A stretch of 64,000 nt of DNA from Varroa destructor (taxonomy: Eukaryota; Arthropoda; Arachnida; Mesostigmata; Varroidae). Positions 25,961 through 39,400 of this stretch are shown here, piece after piece. Both the position numbers and the translations under genes were made by a program. A model generated the notes under the pieces. The model saw only the letters and a list, made by a program, of their open reading frames with translations, was not told the origin of the DNA and made no database searches. Positions within the stretch are counted from its first letter, which is position 1. Each line of letters opens with the position of its first letter. Location: NCBI RefSeq assembly GCF_002443255.2, contig NW_019211456.1, positions 20,135,557-20,199,556 on the forward strand, read 5' to 3'.

Positions 25961-26218
25961 TCATAAATAGATGTCATCGGCGATTGGCTTGTTGGCGAAT
26001 TGCAGCAGTGGATATGCGATCTGAAAGTCTCGATAAAAGTAACTTTTCGAAATAGTTATGGCCTCTGGAACTTTGCATAGCTTCACAAGAGTATCGACTA
26101 GCTGCAGTAAGAATGCGCCGTTCGTTGAAACCACCCCAGGTATTTTGCAAAAAAACCCTTGGCTCGATTTGACCGCTGACCTGTTAAGCTTTGGTGTGTC
26201 AAGCTTTTCCAGTACCAT
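25961..26218 (-). CDS. Unidentified small open frame, possible terminal exon
   Basis: An 85-codon frame ending in TGA, with natural-looking codon choice and composition (VVSTNGAFLLQLVDTLVKLC, then ISKSYFYRDFQ). A possible acceptor CCATAG sits 10 nt upstream of the ATG, and the ATG has a G at -3. Sixty bases past its stop another 61-codon minus-strand frame begins (25899-25714) with a plausible donor after FLK. I recognise no family, and frames of this length are expected by chance in AT-rich DNA, so this is only a candidate. Confidence 0.2.
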   Translation of the reverse strand: MVLEKLDTPKLNRSAVKSSQGFFCKIPGVVSTNGAFLLQLVDTLVKLCKVPEAITISKSYFYRDFQIAYPLLQFANKPIADDIYL

Positions 26219-28774
26219 GCCATGGATCTATGGTCCTCTGCAATGCCACAGACTTGTATTTGATAGCGATTCAACATTATACTTTAGCGAAGTTTGTTGT
26301 TTTAGAGCTGGTTAGCCGTCGGATTAAAAGTAGACGTATTTGCTTGACATAGGGTCACAACTTAGCTGATTTCATGTGTTCAATGAGACTTTGCATGATG
26401 TAAAATCTATGGTGGTTCATTGCTTAAGGATACGATCACCTTCTGGAACATTCCGAGAATCACAGTCAATTTTTCCGTAACAACGATTTAGCCCTTTGTT
26501 CTCGATAAATACTTGGACTGAATGAACTAGCGGCTAGATGTTAACCTGACGCATTCAAAAATGGCCGTTATTGGAAAAACGTTTGCATCAGTTTCTCATT
26601 GTAATTTCTACAGATAAACCTTAGTGTAGTACAAAAAATTGTCTCTGCTACTGTTGTTCTACGGCGAGACTCATACGCTTTGAATGTCCGGCTTTCCCCG
26701 TGATTCACGAGAACGATTATGCAACAACCCTAAATGAGGTTATACTTAAGAAAAAATACTCACCCAATTTATTCATCTATTTTTTATGTAAGTCATGAAG
26801 AGAGGACCCATATATCTGATTGTTGTACTCTATAAGCAAATAAGCACATCAAGACAGTTACACCAAAAAGCAAAATAACCATGAGTTGAAAGTATTATAG
26901 CGTTGTGATGAAACGCTGAATCACGAGTGTGCGTACTACAAAGTGTCATACTTTACGAGTTATATAGCTATACTTATTGGAGATACACATCTTAATGGCT
27001 CACATTCAAAAGCAACAAACAACACTAGAATGTCTTTTCGTGTCGTTGGCCTCCGTTTATTAAAAGTATCGGAAAAATCGCTCGTTCGGTGTACATTGGA
27101 TTAATGTTATGCATAGTCGATGCCTACGCGAAGGCCGGCGCTTTGCAGTATTTGCAAATGATCTTTACAAACGTTGAAGCCTTTTCTCAAGGTTACAGCT
27201 AAAGTTATATGTCACGGTATGCTTGCGCTAATAGGACAGTAAACAATGTCTACAGATAGAAATTACGATCGGTAAAATAGCTAGCTGAAGTTGGTTTTTC
27301 GTTTGTTTCGAGATTCTCTATTTGAAGTTCTGCCCATCACGTGAAAAACCTAGGCTGCACTCTTTAATAACGCGCGTGGAAACTCCTGAAGAGTTTGGCC
27401 ACAAAATTGTAAAATTTGTAGAACAGCCCATAGTCTAACCGTAATGGCTACAGCATGGGAACTATAGCTCTGGGACCGGCATATTTTTCAATACAGTGTA
27501 GGGTCTGTGGCACAAGATTAAGTGTTCACAGGTTGTGACAGTATTACTTGTATTTCTGATAGTAGATGTACGCTAGTCTCACGGAGAGTATGCTGTTCTA
27601 TAAGACGTAAAAATGGGTTATGATCATAATTTAGTGAGCTATTTGAGTTACGAAAATAACGATCTTGAGTTGTACGCATGACGAGACCAACGATTCTTCA
27701 GAACAAGGATTAAGGTTCGGGTGAAACAAGGAAGACCTCTTATGAAAAGTAATACTTCAGAAACTGCTCTAAAATAGCATCTGACACCTTAGCCTCATTC
27801 GTATGACACAAACAACGATGATCCAAGTATAGGTCAGTGGAGTATATGGTTTATCTATAAGTGTACAACTTCCTTGTTAATACATGAGGAATTATGGCGA
27901 TTTGTCTTGTCCAACTTACAGGCTTATACATTTTTTTTTTTTGGTTTTCTATGCTTCACATTCTTTCTTTTCCTTGCCCACATCGTTCGTTTTACGGAGC
28001 AAAATCAAAACAGTACGAACGATCGATGTCTTCACCTGAAAGAAAGTCATAGCTGACGTTCATAACACCAGTGGTCTACTATACGGCAACTACAGAAAAA
28101 GGCGTTTTACTGCTTAGTTGGCTATGTCTCCGGGTGATAAAAACACACGTCGTTGGCTCAATAGTCGCATCATCGACGCAGATCTACACGATGTTCTCAT
28201 TATCGTTATGCTGAAATTTAACCGAGCTCGTTGAGGTCACTGAATTTTCAGCTGAATTTGCCACTCTAGCCAGGAAACATATCTAATAAGTGATAGGTGC
28301 TTAGAATAATGTAACGTAACGTTCCCACATACGTACGTACCACACGTTCAAAAACAGATATCAATATCTGATAACATTACGAATATCTTCGGCGTTGATA
28401 ATTGGTTTTATTTGTATGTAAATGTGTAATGAGTTCTGCACAAAAGATGGTCAGCTCTGGCCAGTTGTCAAACACCGTTCGTTTTTGTGACGTTCAACAG
28501 TGTGATAGCATCTCGAAGCGTTTCTAGGATTTTTACGAACTTTTTTATCGGGATCTTTTTTTTCGCAATTTACATTCAACAATTCCTAAAAAGCCCAACT
28601 CCTTAGTACAAACCATTTAAAAAGCGAAAAATAGGTAATTCAGCGCACCCTGTTAGTGGAGACCTGCAAACAATCAATTTAAATTTTAAAATTCGTTCCA
28701 CGTCTGAAAACAGAGCAGGTCTCGCTTTACTTATACTTCTCTATAGTGATATTTTTTTTTCGAGGAAAATAGGA

Positions 28775-29029
28775 GGTGCTTAGCGCCTAGCACTAAGCAC
28801 CAATGGGGTACGGCGCAAAGAAATTACTTGCGCAGTGCGAGCCACGCCTTCAGTCTTTTCCTTTGCGGTACGGTCACCGACCGCAAGAAGCTCCGGGGTA
28901 ACGAGCGACTCCCCTGACAAGCTAACGATTCAATCCGTAACTACGAAAGCCTGACTGCCGTTTAGATCAATTTCGAAATTTAGGTAGTTTTACGGCTCTA
29001 CGGACATATCCGTACCATGGCACGGTGCC
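28775..29029. other. GC-rich cluster of hairpins (candidate structured RNA)
   Basis: Successive inverted repeats: GGTGCTTAG/CTAAGCACC (28775-28801, 9 bp), GCGCAA/TTGCGC (28813-28833), TTGCGGT-A-CGG/CCG-ACCGCAA (28863-28886, 7+3 bp with a bulged A), GGGG/CCCC (28895-28914), TACGGA/TCCGTA (28999-29014) and GGCA/TGCC (29019-29029). The block is clearly richer in G+C than its flanks and is bounded by T runs near 28752 and 29184. No coding frame spans it and I cannot match it to a known RNA. Confidence 0.4.
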
Positions 29030-31983
29030 CAAACAGGATAATGCGTTTATCACGAAGCGTCTATCTGATTTGACGTCTGAGAAGATCTGAAACCTCTTTA
29101 TCATTGAGTGTTCATTCTGCCTGGGATACTGTGTCCCAACGCGGGAATCTTTCCTACAATATATACTACACGTCCGCCGTTACTTTTTTTTTCTATTCAG
29201 GCGAACTCTAGCGGTTTTGACACAGTCGTGTGGCCATTAATGGAATCGCCTTGGAAGAACGTATCTTTCTCGCAGTCGAAGAAATAATCATGAGTATATT
29301 GATAATTTCCGATCTGACATGGCACGAAAAGACACTTAAATTTGTGTCATAAGTGTCGGATAATTAATCTGGGGTTTACTCATAATTATTGGGCAAATAG
29401 ATAGCGAATAAGTGTTCGACCCACGTTTCATCGACTTAGCAGGCTTTATATAATGGGCGTTTGTTACTAATATAACAGTTATTGGTATTGATATATTATT
29501 AAACAGTCAAATGGTTAATGGATGACTACTGCGTTGAATACAATAATTTTATATGCAATAAAAACCCATTAGTAATGGAAGAGATGAATTTGGTTTGCAG
29601 AATCCTTCACCTGTTCTCTGTCAAATTTAAACAATCGTGACCACTTCTCCCGCGCAAACAGTCTTGGATCGTATTTCGTCAGATCTTACCTTTTTACCTT
29701 ACAGATATGTAAACGTTCATTAAAGCCTTTTACCGTTATATGGCCACGTTAAATAGCTGCCGTTGTACATTTAACGATATTTTACTAGACATCTGTTTGA
29801 CGCCGAGATATTTGTCGGTTTCGGTTAGTTCTGTAAATGTCCATTGCCTGTCCGTAAACGCGTCGCGCTGATCCAGAGCGAATCTTGGTAGAATTAAACA
29901 GTCTGATCTCTAATACCTGAAGCAGCATATAGTGCGATAATGAGTCAGCGCAAGAAACCCGTTTAGCCATGTTTTTCAGGCTATAAAGTCTGATCTGAGG
30001 ACCGGCGCCTTGTTTGGCTACAAGCACTAGTTAACTACGCAATAATTCTATCAGATACCGACATCTTTAACCGCAAGAGAATAGATGGTTATGCGGATAG
30101 CAGTCGTTTGTTGCTGATAGGCAAGGTAACAGTTCGTTCTGTGTGCTACGCGTATTGCAAGCTCGCTGCAACTTCAATCGATTTCTTGTTGTCAAGGGGA
30201 CACTACACCATATAGCAATAGCATGAGTCCGTCAGACAGCTAAACTTATTTGGCCAGTTTGGTTAGTATTCAAGTAGCAGCTTGCCAAGCAAATCCTGCG
30301 GAAGTTAAATGATAGATCCGATAAAATCGTCCCTATGGCGACTGCGAGGGTATAGAAGCGAGAGTTCGGGCATAGCGAAAATGCATTAGCAAAAAACAGT
30401 CGATAAGTGAGTTACGTCTACCCTTTAAAAGCTATCCCGCAACGTCGTCAGTGCCTATAGAAGAGGTTGGCATGCTTGATTAACATATTTCAACGCTGGT
30501 AATGGTAAAATAATGCGTATTACTCAACAACCAGTTGATTTGTATCGTTTCTTGCTTTTGTACGTGTGTCGGTATTGAATACTTTGGGGATTGCTTTTAG
30601 ATGGACAAAGGTTGGTTGATATGAGAGTCTTCAGAGGACCCATATTATTAGTCATCCTCTTGCTACTCATCTCGCACATTAAGATCACAAAGGAAAATAT
30701 ATGGAGGACATTCTTTTTTTAATTTTGTTTTCGTTATTTATCAACAGAAATGGTTAACTTTACCATAATGATTAGACCTGATCAAATCAAATCATCTAAT
30801 AGGTGCCGATAATAACATGTGTTGACAGGTTTGCAAGGTTAGCTATGATTTACACGTACTTAGCGGAATCAGAAACGATAACTTTAGGGTCTTCAGCTTT
30901 CTCGATGCGCCATTTCGTTGGTCAGTAAGAATACTTTGCAATTTCTAGAAGCTCTAACAGTTACAGCATAACGTTTTTCTGTGTTATTTGACGAAACCAC
31001 TTGGTTAGCTTTATTTTCAAACGTTAATACTGTATTTGGATCCTGATCAACAAATTCCCAAAATTCACTATTAACTTGATCCTTTTAATAGAAAACTCAC
31101 CTATTTACTAAAAAGCCATAGTAAATTTAGATATTCTAAGAACTTACTCAGTGAAAATGAATTATTGTCGTAAATACCCTAATTTGTCGTGGCCTCTGTG
31201 GGTTGTTTAGGTTGAAATGAGAAAGACTGGACCAATCAATGCCTTCGTAAAATTTTCGATCCCACCGTGCATATTGAAAATTTCAGAAACGTTTTGCTGA
31301 CCGAACTCGGCGATTATACAACTTCGTCCACGCGTTTCTGGCGTATGTCGTGGAGCAGGCGAAAAATCTCTATTCTTAGTACAGTGGAGATGCGGGAGCG
31401 TTTTTTCATTAGTGGTTAGTAAAAGATCAGAAATTGTGCGATCTTTACAACATCCAGTTACCCGTCTTGCTTCTCGATTCCTACTATTCGTTCAGGCTTG
31501 CGGCCTTATGGGGCCACTTGTATAGCCAAACGTGAACAGCGGCTTGAAATGTTCGCTATGAGCTGAAAGTATCAGATCGAACTTGGGCTCGACTTCAAGC
31601 TGTGATTGGAATATGAAAGTATTTGTGTTTCGCGCCGACTACTATTGGACGACTTCGTTTCGGATTTTAGATAAGACACTCAATGTCTCAATAAATAACG
31701 CCAACAAAAATATGTTTATTTAAACAGTTCTCGTATAGGTTGCAAGGATGCCCAAAGACTCGAATAACTGAAAAAATACAAAGCCATTTTGAATTATCTT
31801 TGGTCTGAGAATACTTTCGATATTTATCTGAAATGGAAAGCATTGCATTCTCACGACGTTTGCCGGTAAGGAAAGGTGCTCATACTGCTTAGTTGTTTGT
31901 TACGCAATATTCAACATATCTAATTTGAGTTGATATCTCAAAGTATTTCCCTAAAATTGGGCAACAAGAACTACGCAAGCTTC

Positions 31984-32006
31984 TATATATATATATATAT
32001 ATATAT
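31984..32006. repeat. (TA)n microsatellite
   Basis: Uninterrupted TA dinucleotide tract of 23 nt. Confidence 0.95.
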
Positions 32007-32200
32007 TGCCCTATATGTTAACACATATAATCACTGCTCCTCATGTTATGCAAAGCGACAGAAGGGACAAGTTATCTATTGACCTTACGACACTTACATT
32101 TTTAAATATGATCTATTTTATATAATATTACCTATAATATATTTTGTAAAAGATAGGTACCGTATATAATATTGCTAGTAACATATACAGAGTAGCAACT

Positions 32201-32228
32201 AAAACTCATTTAACAAAACTCATTTAAA
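32201..32228. repeat. 14-nt tandem duplication
   Basis: Two adjacent copies of AAAACTCATTTAAC, the second differing at its last base. Confidence 0.9.
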
Positions 32229-35226
32229 TCATCATGCCAGTTGGTAAATAAACCAAAAAAAAATTTATTGTCGGACTTCCATTTTCCTTCCACGAATATT
32301 TTTTTGTTAGAATTAAGTGCAGAAATTATCAACGATTAAACGTTTACTATATTTCTATCTGCATTATAATTTATCAATTTGATGTGAACTATTTCTTTAT
32401 TGAAATGTCACAGCAGTTTACAGAGTAAATGGGTATGATTTACTGAGCACCAGAAGCACTGAATACTTAGCAGTATAGTTTTTTTACTGTGGAGCACATT
32501 TTGTACTGCAGTGTATCATAACAATAACGAATTATAACTGAAATAGCATTCAGTTGTACTTTGGTGCTACGTACATAAACGTAAATAAAAATCGTGCATA
32601 TGAATGGTAACCGGTAAAACTGCCGTTAGCGGTGACTACTATTAAGTGTCAATAATTTCCACTAAACATGATTGAGGCTTTTTGAGTTATTCCCTATGCG
32701 ACTACTATTAATCGCTGAAAAATCACGGATTAATACAAATTCACACTATTCATGCTACCGGTTCTCAATGGAAGCGTTTCGAGGTAACTTGAATTGGACA
32801 AGTCCACCCGAAAAACATCAAATAATCATATAAGTGGAATTAAAGTATCACTGGAGTTGAAAATCATCGTTGCATTTAATGATATGGAAACATTACCCTT
32901 ATATAAAATTTAGCGAAGAGGTTACACCTGAAAGCTATGCGTAATTTATGCGTTTTACTATAATATCAACTGAATAGAAGTTTTTTTACATTATTTGTGA
33001 CTTCGTTACCGATTCACAACGTCATCGATCTTTTTCTGTGTCCATAGTGCTATATCTTGTAAATTCTTATCCGCTGTACCACGCGCGATAAGTCTATAGC
33101 GGGAACTCGTAGCTAGAAACACTAAAAGTTTGTAAAGACGCGCCTGTTCGAACGCGGAGTTTAACTCGAAACAGCACGGATTTTTAAGTTAAGTGGTACT
33201 ATTTTGAAACATTTAATTTACTGTATGCCGGGATTCATATGTGGTTTTCGTTTGTTTTATTGTGGGTTCAGAAATTTGCACTTTTGGATAACCCTACTTT
33301 TGCCCTTTGGAACTTTCTCTAATCGTTTCGAATTAAATGTGAAAGATTTGAATTCGTACCTTAAGGATTTAGATGGAATTCCAGGTAACAGTGATGGTGT
33401 TCGCGAGATGAAATCACGATTTCTGTCGTGCCTTGTATTAATTAGGGCTGGATCTATAAGGTTCACCTCATTCAAATGGCTTCTCACGCGTCGGCAGCGA
33501 ACCGTTCCTTGGGCCGTTCCTTATACGAAACAGATTTCCTAGGAAGGTTGCGATGTCTACATGTGCAAGCTGAGCAGAGGGATTGCAAACACCTTCGAAA
33601 AATATGTGGTTATACCAAATGATCTTCTAATACCCACGGAAATGATTCCAATAACAAGAGCACTTTACAGTTTTGCTAGAAAAATAACAGTTACCGTCCG
33701 ATATATCTTTCCTATAGATAGTGGTGCCTTATTAAACAGAGCCGGCATGCATCTTATATTGTCTTTCCTGCAACTCAAGCCTTAAAGAGCTCAGATCAGT
33801 TCAAAGGATGTGTAAAAATTGAATCGGCGCTTTTCTTAACATTTGACAGCAATTTGAATGTAATATGTATTTGTAGCGACCGTATATAAAGAAAATATAC
33901 AAGTATATTTCAGTAACACGTACAACTAGCCCGGTTTTAGCCAAGAACGCAATTAGATCGTTTTTGAAATAGTGGATCCGTACTAACGAAGGTTTGGATA
34001 GACATCAGGTGGTTTAAAAATACTCCATAAACTTGAAGTAATGACAGAGTTCTAAAACTTCGTTGAAAAGAGGTTCAACAGATTAGCGACCTGATGATCG
34101 CAGATGACCTGGTCTAGGTCGCGCAAACCTTCGTCGAAGTCTTGTTGAACGTTACAAGACAACTGAAGTATAGATTTCAATTAACAATTAATCAGTTGAA
34201 AGAAACAAGTCCGCTACGGCGCTCGAATATCTACATGATCAAATGTTATGTGCAGGGAGCAGGTTCAGAGTATTTAGCGTCTACTGAAAGGCCATAGCAG
34301 TACCCAACCTGAAATACGGGCCATGACAACTCCAAGGGCTTGAATGGGGGCTTATGGACAGTCGAGGAAGTAAGTCGTTGTAATGGTAGAGAAGGACAGT
34401 AGCGAAGAAACTCTACAAAGTATGGATAAGAATTATCTTCAAACCAGTAATACAGCAACAGCAGAAGATACTAACAGCTGGCGCTGGCACGTTCACGTTT
34501 AGCACGTTAGACAATTTTATTGACACGTTAAACTCGGTATACAAGGATGCTGTATCAAGCGTAGGACATGCAGTACTAAAGTTCATTTGGAAATGTTGTT
34601 AGAATAAGCAATCCTACCTGCTTCTGCATAGACTGCACAGCAATAATCTAGGAGACCAAAAACATAATACGAACCTGCAAGCCTACTATGACATACATCT
34701 TTCAGCTATTCGCTCCTGTAACTCAATTGTGACCGTCGTACGGGAGAGCGCTGCCCTGACGGACTGTTGATACGTCAAATTAATTCAATTGCCATACTAA
34801 GAATTTGATCATTATCCCCACTTAAGAAATGCCCAACCTAAATTAGTTTTATAGAAAGGGAATACCGTCTAAATAGAACAAAAGAAAAACAACTACATTT
34901 CATGTTGAGCATGATAATTTATTTTATGGTAAGAGTGTTGGTTTTTTATTTGTTGACATTTATGTACATTATATATTTACAGTGTGGCGTACCGATGTTT
35001 GATCCAAACGCTTCCGCCAAATTAGCTTATTTTGCGTGTATGCAAAGATTGCCAAATACAATTCTATTATGATTTCATAGCATTCTCCTGTGACCGTCGA
35101 TTCCAACACACATCGGTTAACTGATATTTCGTTTTACTCTGTCAGTTCATTTGCCCGTGACTTACCGACTATCAACGAGAGCAAATACTGTTGCGTTGCT
35201 GTCAGTGTTCACTAAATACCACAAAT

Positions 35227-35246
35227 TATATATATATATATATATA
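35227..35246. repeat. (TA)10 microsatellite
   Basis: Perfect TA repeat just beyond the likely 3' end of eve. Confidence 0.95.
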
Positions 35247-35302
35247 CCTACCTATTAATTGTTTGCTGTTTCGAAGTTTGACTAGTTTGTTGCTAAAAGA
35301 GA

Positions 35303-35308
35303 TTTATT
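35303..35308 (-). promoter_or_regulatory. Possible poly(A) signal of eve
   Basis: AATAAA on the minus strand about 550 nt beyond the eve stop. It lies in a short GC-richer patch (35300-35420). This implies a 3' UTR of roughly 0.55 kb that includes the A-run at 35428-35450. Confidence 0.4.
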
Positions 35309-35427
35309 GCCCGGCTCGTTAGCGTTCCACTGATCGTCGTTCTCATCGGCAGCGCTTCCGCTTTCCCTATGCGTAATCACAGGCGTATTGAGTTCGGGCG
35401 CGAAGTCGCACCGCAACTGCCACTTCG

Positions 35428-35450
35428 TTTTTTTTTTTTTTTTTTTTTTT
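35428..35450 (-). repeat. Homopolymer A23 (minus strand) in the presumed eve 3' UTR
   Basis: Twenty-three uninterrupted T on the plus strand, i.e. an A tract in the eve transcript sense. Small frames crossing it encode poly-Phe or poly-Lys and are artefacts. Confidence 0.9.
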
Positions 35451-35853
35451 ATCAACATGTCTCCAAAACGGAAAGCTACTCTGAGAATAAGATTCTTGCG
35501 AAACGCTTCAAAAACGCGAAACCGTCTCAAAATGTTTGGCGTGTGTCCGTGCTGTTATGTATCTATGAGCTTATAGTTCTTCGTTTTTTAGGGTAAGTGA
35601 ACATATATACTTCTCCATATTTACTGCTAAAACGTTATCTGTCGATTTTCTGCTTTTTCTATAGAAACTTGTACGTATACAAAGCGTGGGTGCTACTCAA
35701 GCGTACAGCTGCAGGTGTACCAGCCACGTTTCTGTCGTTTGCTTTTACATAAAGATTCTCCAGTCACAAAATTTCTATTTGAAACGAAGTTTGTCGCAAT
35801 ACGGGTAGTAGAATTCAAGGTGTCAAGTCATCTAGAAATCTCCGTGAAGCCTT

Positions 35854-36488
35854 CTAGATTTCCTTGAATGGTCGAAAGAGTTTGGGTTGTGCCGATGGCG
35901 ATGTAGTTGAAGGAGTGGCCATTGGTGCTGGGCTGGTGGGAGTTGTGGGTGACGAGGTTGGCGTGGGGCTCGTCAGAGGCACTGGCAGGGGTGAAGAACT
36001 CTTCTGGGGCTCTGAAACGATCAAGGCGACAGGCGATTTGGTGCGTTCCAGGTCACTAAGCGACACAGGGTAGCCGGAACCAGTCATTGGGCTCGGTGGT
36101 GGAACGGGCGCACATCCGCCAGCTGCATAGTAAGGAAATGGAAGGCCTCCCGGAAGCTGAGGATAGCCAGGAGGTATGCCGACTCCAGTGGCCATATTGC
36201 CAATGTAACCAGTTGCGGCAGCTGCAGCCGCTTGCATAAAGTACGCTGCTAATTGGGGGTCATACGACCAGTTGAATGTCATCCGTTGACGTTTGTCCTT
36301 CATGCGACGATTCTGGAACCAGACCTTGATCGTACATTCGGGAAGGCCTAAAGCTGCGGCCAATTCTCCCCGACGTGGTCTACTAACGTAGTTGTCGCGA
36401 GTGAACTCTTTCTCAAGACGGGCGAGCTGTTCCCGTGTAAATGCTGTACGATATCGTCGAATATTATCTTGTGTAGGAGGATCCACCC
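35854..36488 (-). CDS. eve: even-skipped, homeodomain-containing 3' exon
   Basis: Terminal coding exon of 211 codons including the stop, entered in phase 1 after the acceptor TTTATAG. The homeodomain begins [19 protein letters not shown] and ends [17 protein letters not shown]. Gln50 and the [10 protein letters not shown] end are diagnostic of the Eve/Evx class. After it come [13 protein letters not shown], a run of six alanines, a Pro/Gly-rich stretch, a Ser/Thr/Pro-rich low-complexity region, and the C-terminal LFRPF, which matches the LF-x-P-[YF] end conserved in arthropod Eve proteins. Eve is a pair-rule and nervous-system homeodomain repressor in the nucleus. Departures from usual Eve: Thr-Arg-Asp in EFTRDNY, RRGEL for RRCEL, and LGLPEC for LNLPES. 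The exon lacks a start codon of its own: the ATG just upstream at 36519 lies before the acceptor. The 5' part therefore comes from an upstream exon; see the candidate at 49430-49922. Confidence 0.93.
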
Positions 36489-39400
36489 CTATAAAGCATA
36501 GACGACAAACAAACGACAAAACAGAACGATATTAGTATGTGTTGTAAACGTACGAACAAAGTCAGATACACAAATTAGAAAGGAAATCAATGAAATTAAA
36601 ATACATAAGCACATGCAGTTAACAAACGAAGCGTCTACTAGCCTAGGCCAAACACCTCCTTCACAGAGATACGCATATGCAGGAAAATTCGCTCAAGGTT
36701 TCTTGGCCAGCTGAAGGCTCGGCACCCGTCTGAAGCAGGTGCCATAAACGCAAGCCTATAGTCACACCTATTCACGGTTAACATGATTAGGGCAACTAAC
36801 GTAGCTGGAATTGGTATTGAAGTAGCGAATAAGTCCAACGTTAGAGGGCGATGGTGTCAGACAAGCGCTCCCCTTGCACTCGGCTGGACTGAGCGACGGG
36901 GCGTAGCTTCGTAATAGAATTATTTGGAACTGCGCCCGTGGGAGACATAAGAACGCGTAGCGACCATTCCCATTGATATTGGTCGATTCGGCTTCGGAAT
37001 GGCTTTTTCGCAACAAATCGAATTGTTTTCAAATTGCTCTCTCATCTTGCCCCTGCTTCCCCAATAGCGTTCGCATTGCTACCTTTCTGTCAAGGCCCGC
37101 GTCCAATGCACTCGCGTGGGGCTTCTCAATGACCCAACATACAATTGGTCTGGGCAATTTTAAGTTTACATCGCCGCTGTTGCTCTTTTCATTGGCTATT
37201 CACTTTACGAGAGTCCAAAAGAAGTTTACAATTGCTATGAGATAGAAGACGCTTAAGAGATCGTTGAGACAACGGCGGATAAGGTGAACGAAGCTGGACT
37301 AATCGTGAAGTAATCAACAACAGGGCATTTTGCGAGTAACAATTAAAGGCTCTCATATGTAATCAACCAGTAACTTGCCGGCTGGCACTCGTCTATCGGT
37401 AGGTCCTTATGTACCTGCGTTCGCTTGACCCCATTTTATCGTGTCGCCGTGGCCTTCACGGCAGTCCCACAGCAACAGCAAGTCCGCCACAAACACACCA
37501 CGACTGACGAAAAGCCAAACAAGACCCCAACCTTTTTTCTTCTTTTTTTCATCGAGTAGTCTTGAAGAGAATTTGAGGCACAATCTATTCGAACTTCGAA
37601 AATAATTCGAAAGGACCACAAGACGCTGCAGGTGCGCGTGGATCCGCTGCCGTGACCAACATCGCCGCTTGCCCACACAGCCTATTGTTCAAGCAGGTCT
37701 CATTTCGCTTTCTGTATTGATTACAAGAAAAAGGAGCCGTTTTGCTACAAAAACTTACGACTACCACGGGAGCGTGTGACGTGGCTGCGTCAGGTGCTAG
37801 CCAACAGCCATTTCAATAGTCTGACTAGCTAGACAGAAGGCCTAGTGGAAGCTGGCGGCAGGAGAGAGTAGTCTCACCAACAACACCAGTAGCGCATTGG
37901 GACCGACTTGAGGAAGTGTAGGAGTCCTGCTCGAAGTCGCTACTGTGGCACCAGCTATCCATCAGGATCAGCGAGACGAGCGCCCAAGTCGTGGAGGCGC
38001 ATGGCCTGCGGAGGGCCGTTGAAGAAGAAAAGGCGGGAAAGAGCTGTGAAAGGCGAGATTTTCAGTGTCTGAGCTTGCAAATTCGACGACTACCAGCGTC
38101 AAGGGCGGCGGGGGCGTCGACGATGGAAGCACTGGCTCTGGGAGCTACAACAGTAGTGCGAGTAGAACCACTAGGGGGTGCGGATCGTAGCGGCAACAGT
38201 GCTAATAGCAGCAGGTGCTTAGTCAAATCGCTATAGAGGCAGCGCAGACAGATCACGAAGAACTTTACTTGCTTTGCAGGGGCTGCTGTCACCTCCATGG
38301 CAATCCTTCATAGGCAATTGCTTTCTAATAGCTATTCACTCCTCTGCTCCGTAAGGAGCCGCTGCAGCGGGCTACAGAACCCTATGTAGCTCTAAAAACT
38401 ACCCAGGTTGTAGTAAGCAAAGGCCAGTCGATGCGTATATATATATATGGAGGCGCACGCCGTTGTGCTTAAGAACAATGACACAACAGGAGGAGCCTAC
38501 CCTTGCTAGTTGAATTGACACATTGGCGGCTGGGAGGAAGCCTGACGATGGGAGTGTCAAGATCGGGGGAATGAACACAATTCTGCTGGGTAGCGTGGAT
38601 TCCCGCCGCAGCTTCCGCTGGTGGGGCTTGGGCTATGAGCTTTATGATTTAACACAGGTAAATCTACCTCAGGACTTCTTCCTGGCTGTTATTGCCACTC
38701 CTCGTTGAGTATAGGAAAATAGGTGAGGAAGTGAAAGAAAAGCTATGAGCTAAACAGCTGAATAGAGTTACTGAATTGCCACGACACCGACGATAAGGAA
38801 GGGAACATAGACTGGCAGGCGGTGAGACTTGTTAACAGATGAAATGCAATACGTTGTTGATCAGAGAGTGAGAACCAACTAAAGGAGCAGGCGATAGCAT
38901 AATCAAATCAGGGATTGTGTATCGGCTCTGAACTTCACAAAAGCTCAGATACCGAAATGGCGAACGACTAAGAATTAAGCTAGCAGCAATTGGGAGTTAG
39001 TAGAGTCAGAAGGGGCGATAGGAATGATATTAGTGGGGTGAAGCCGGTGAAAAATTTAGTGGAACGCGTTGAAGATCACAGTAGGGAGTTTTAGTGACGA
39101 TGAGCTGGTGACAGTCAACGACCTGACGGGGTAGTGCCACATAAAGGACTACAGCTCAGGTGCGCACAGGATTACATGGATTAACATAGAAGATTTGCTA
39201 CGTTAGTTGGGAACAGCGGCGGTAACGAGACAAACTGACCTGCCGAAGGCCAGCCAATTGGTGGTCTTTTGCAAACTCAATAAATAATACTGAGATACTA
39301 TTTGTTGTCATTGAGTACAAAATGGGACAAGGTAGCCTAGAAGCAGGACCAACGTTTCAACTTCTCATTAACTGAGAGAAGCCAGTAGGGATGGAATAAA

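Larger units (their letters stand above)
26219..35302. other. Gene-poor AT-rich region
   Basis: No recognisable gene. Holds the hairpin cluster (annotated separately), a (TA) tract at 31984-32006, a 14-nt tandem duplication at 32201-32228 and (TA)10 at 35227-35246. Open frames at 33204-33542 and 33561-33785 (plus) are unrecognised. Confidence 0.6.

Noticed and set aside
35864..36073. Plus-strand Gly/Val-rich frame
   Set aside because: It is the antisense of the eve low-complexity Pro/Ser/Thr region.
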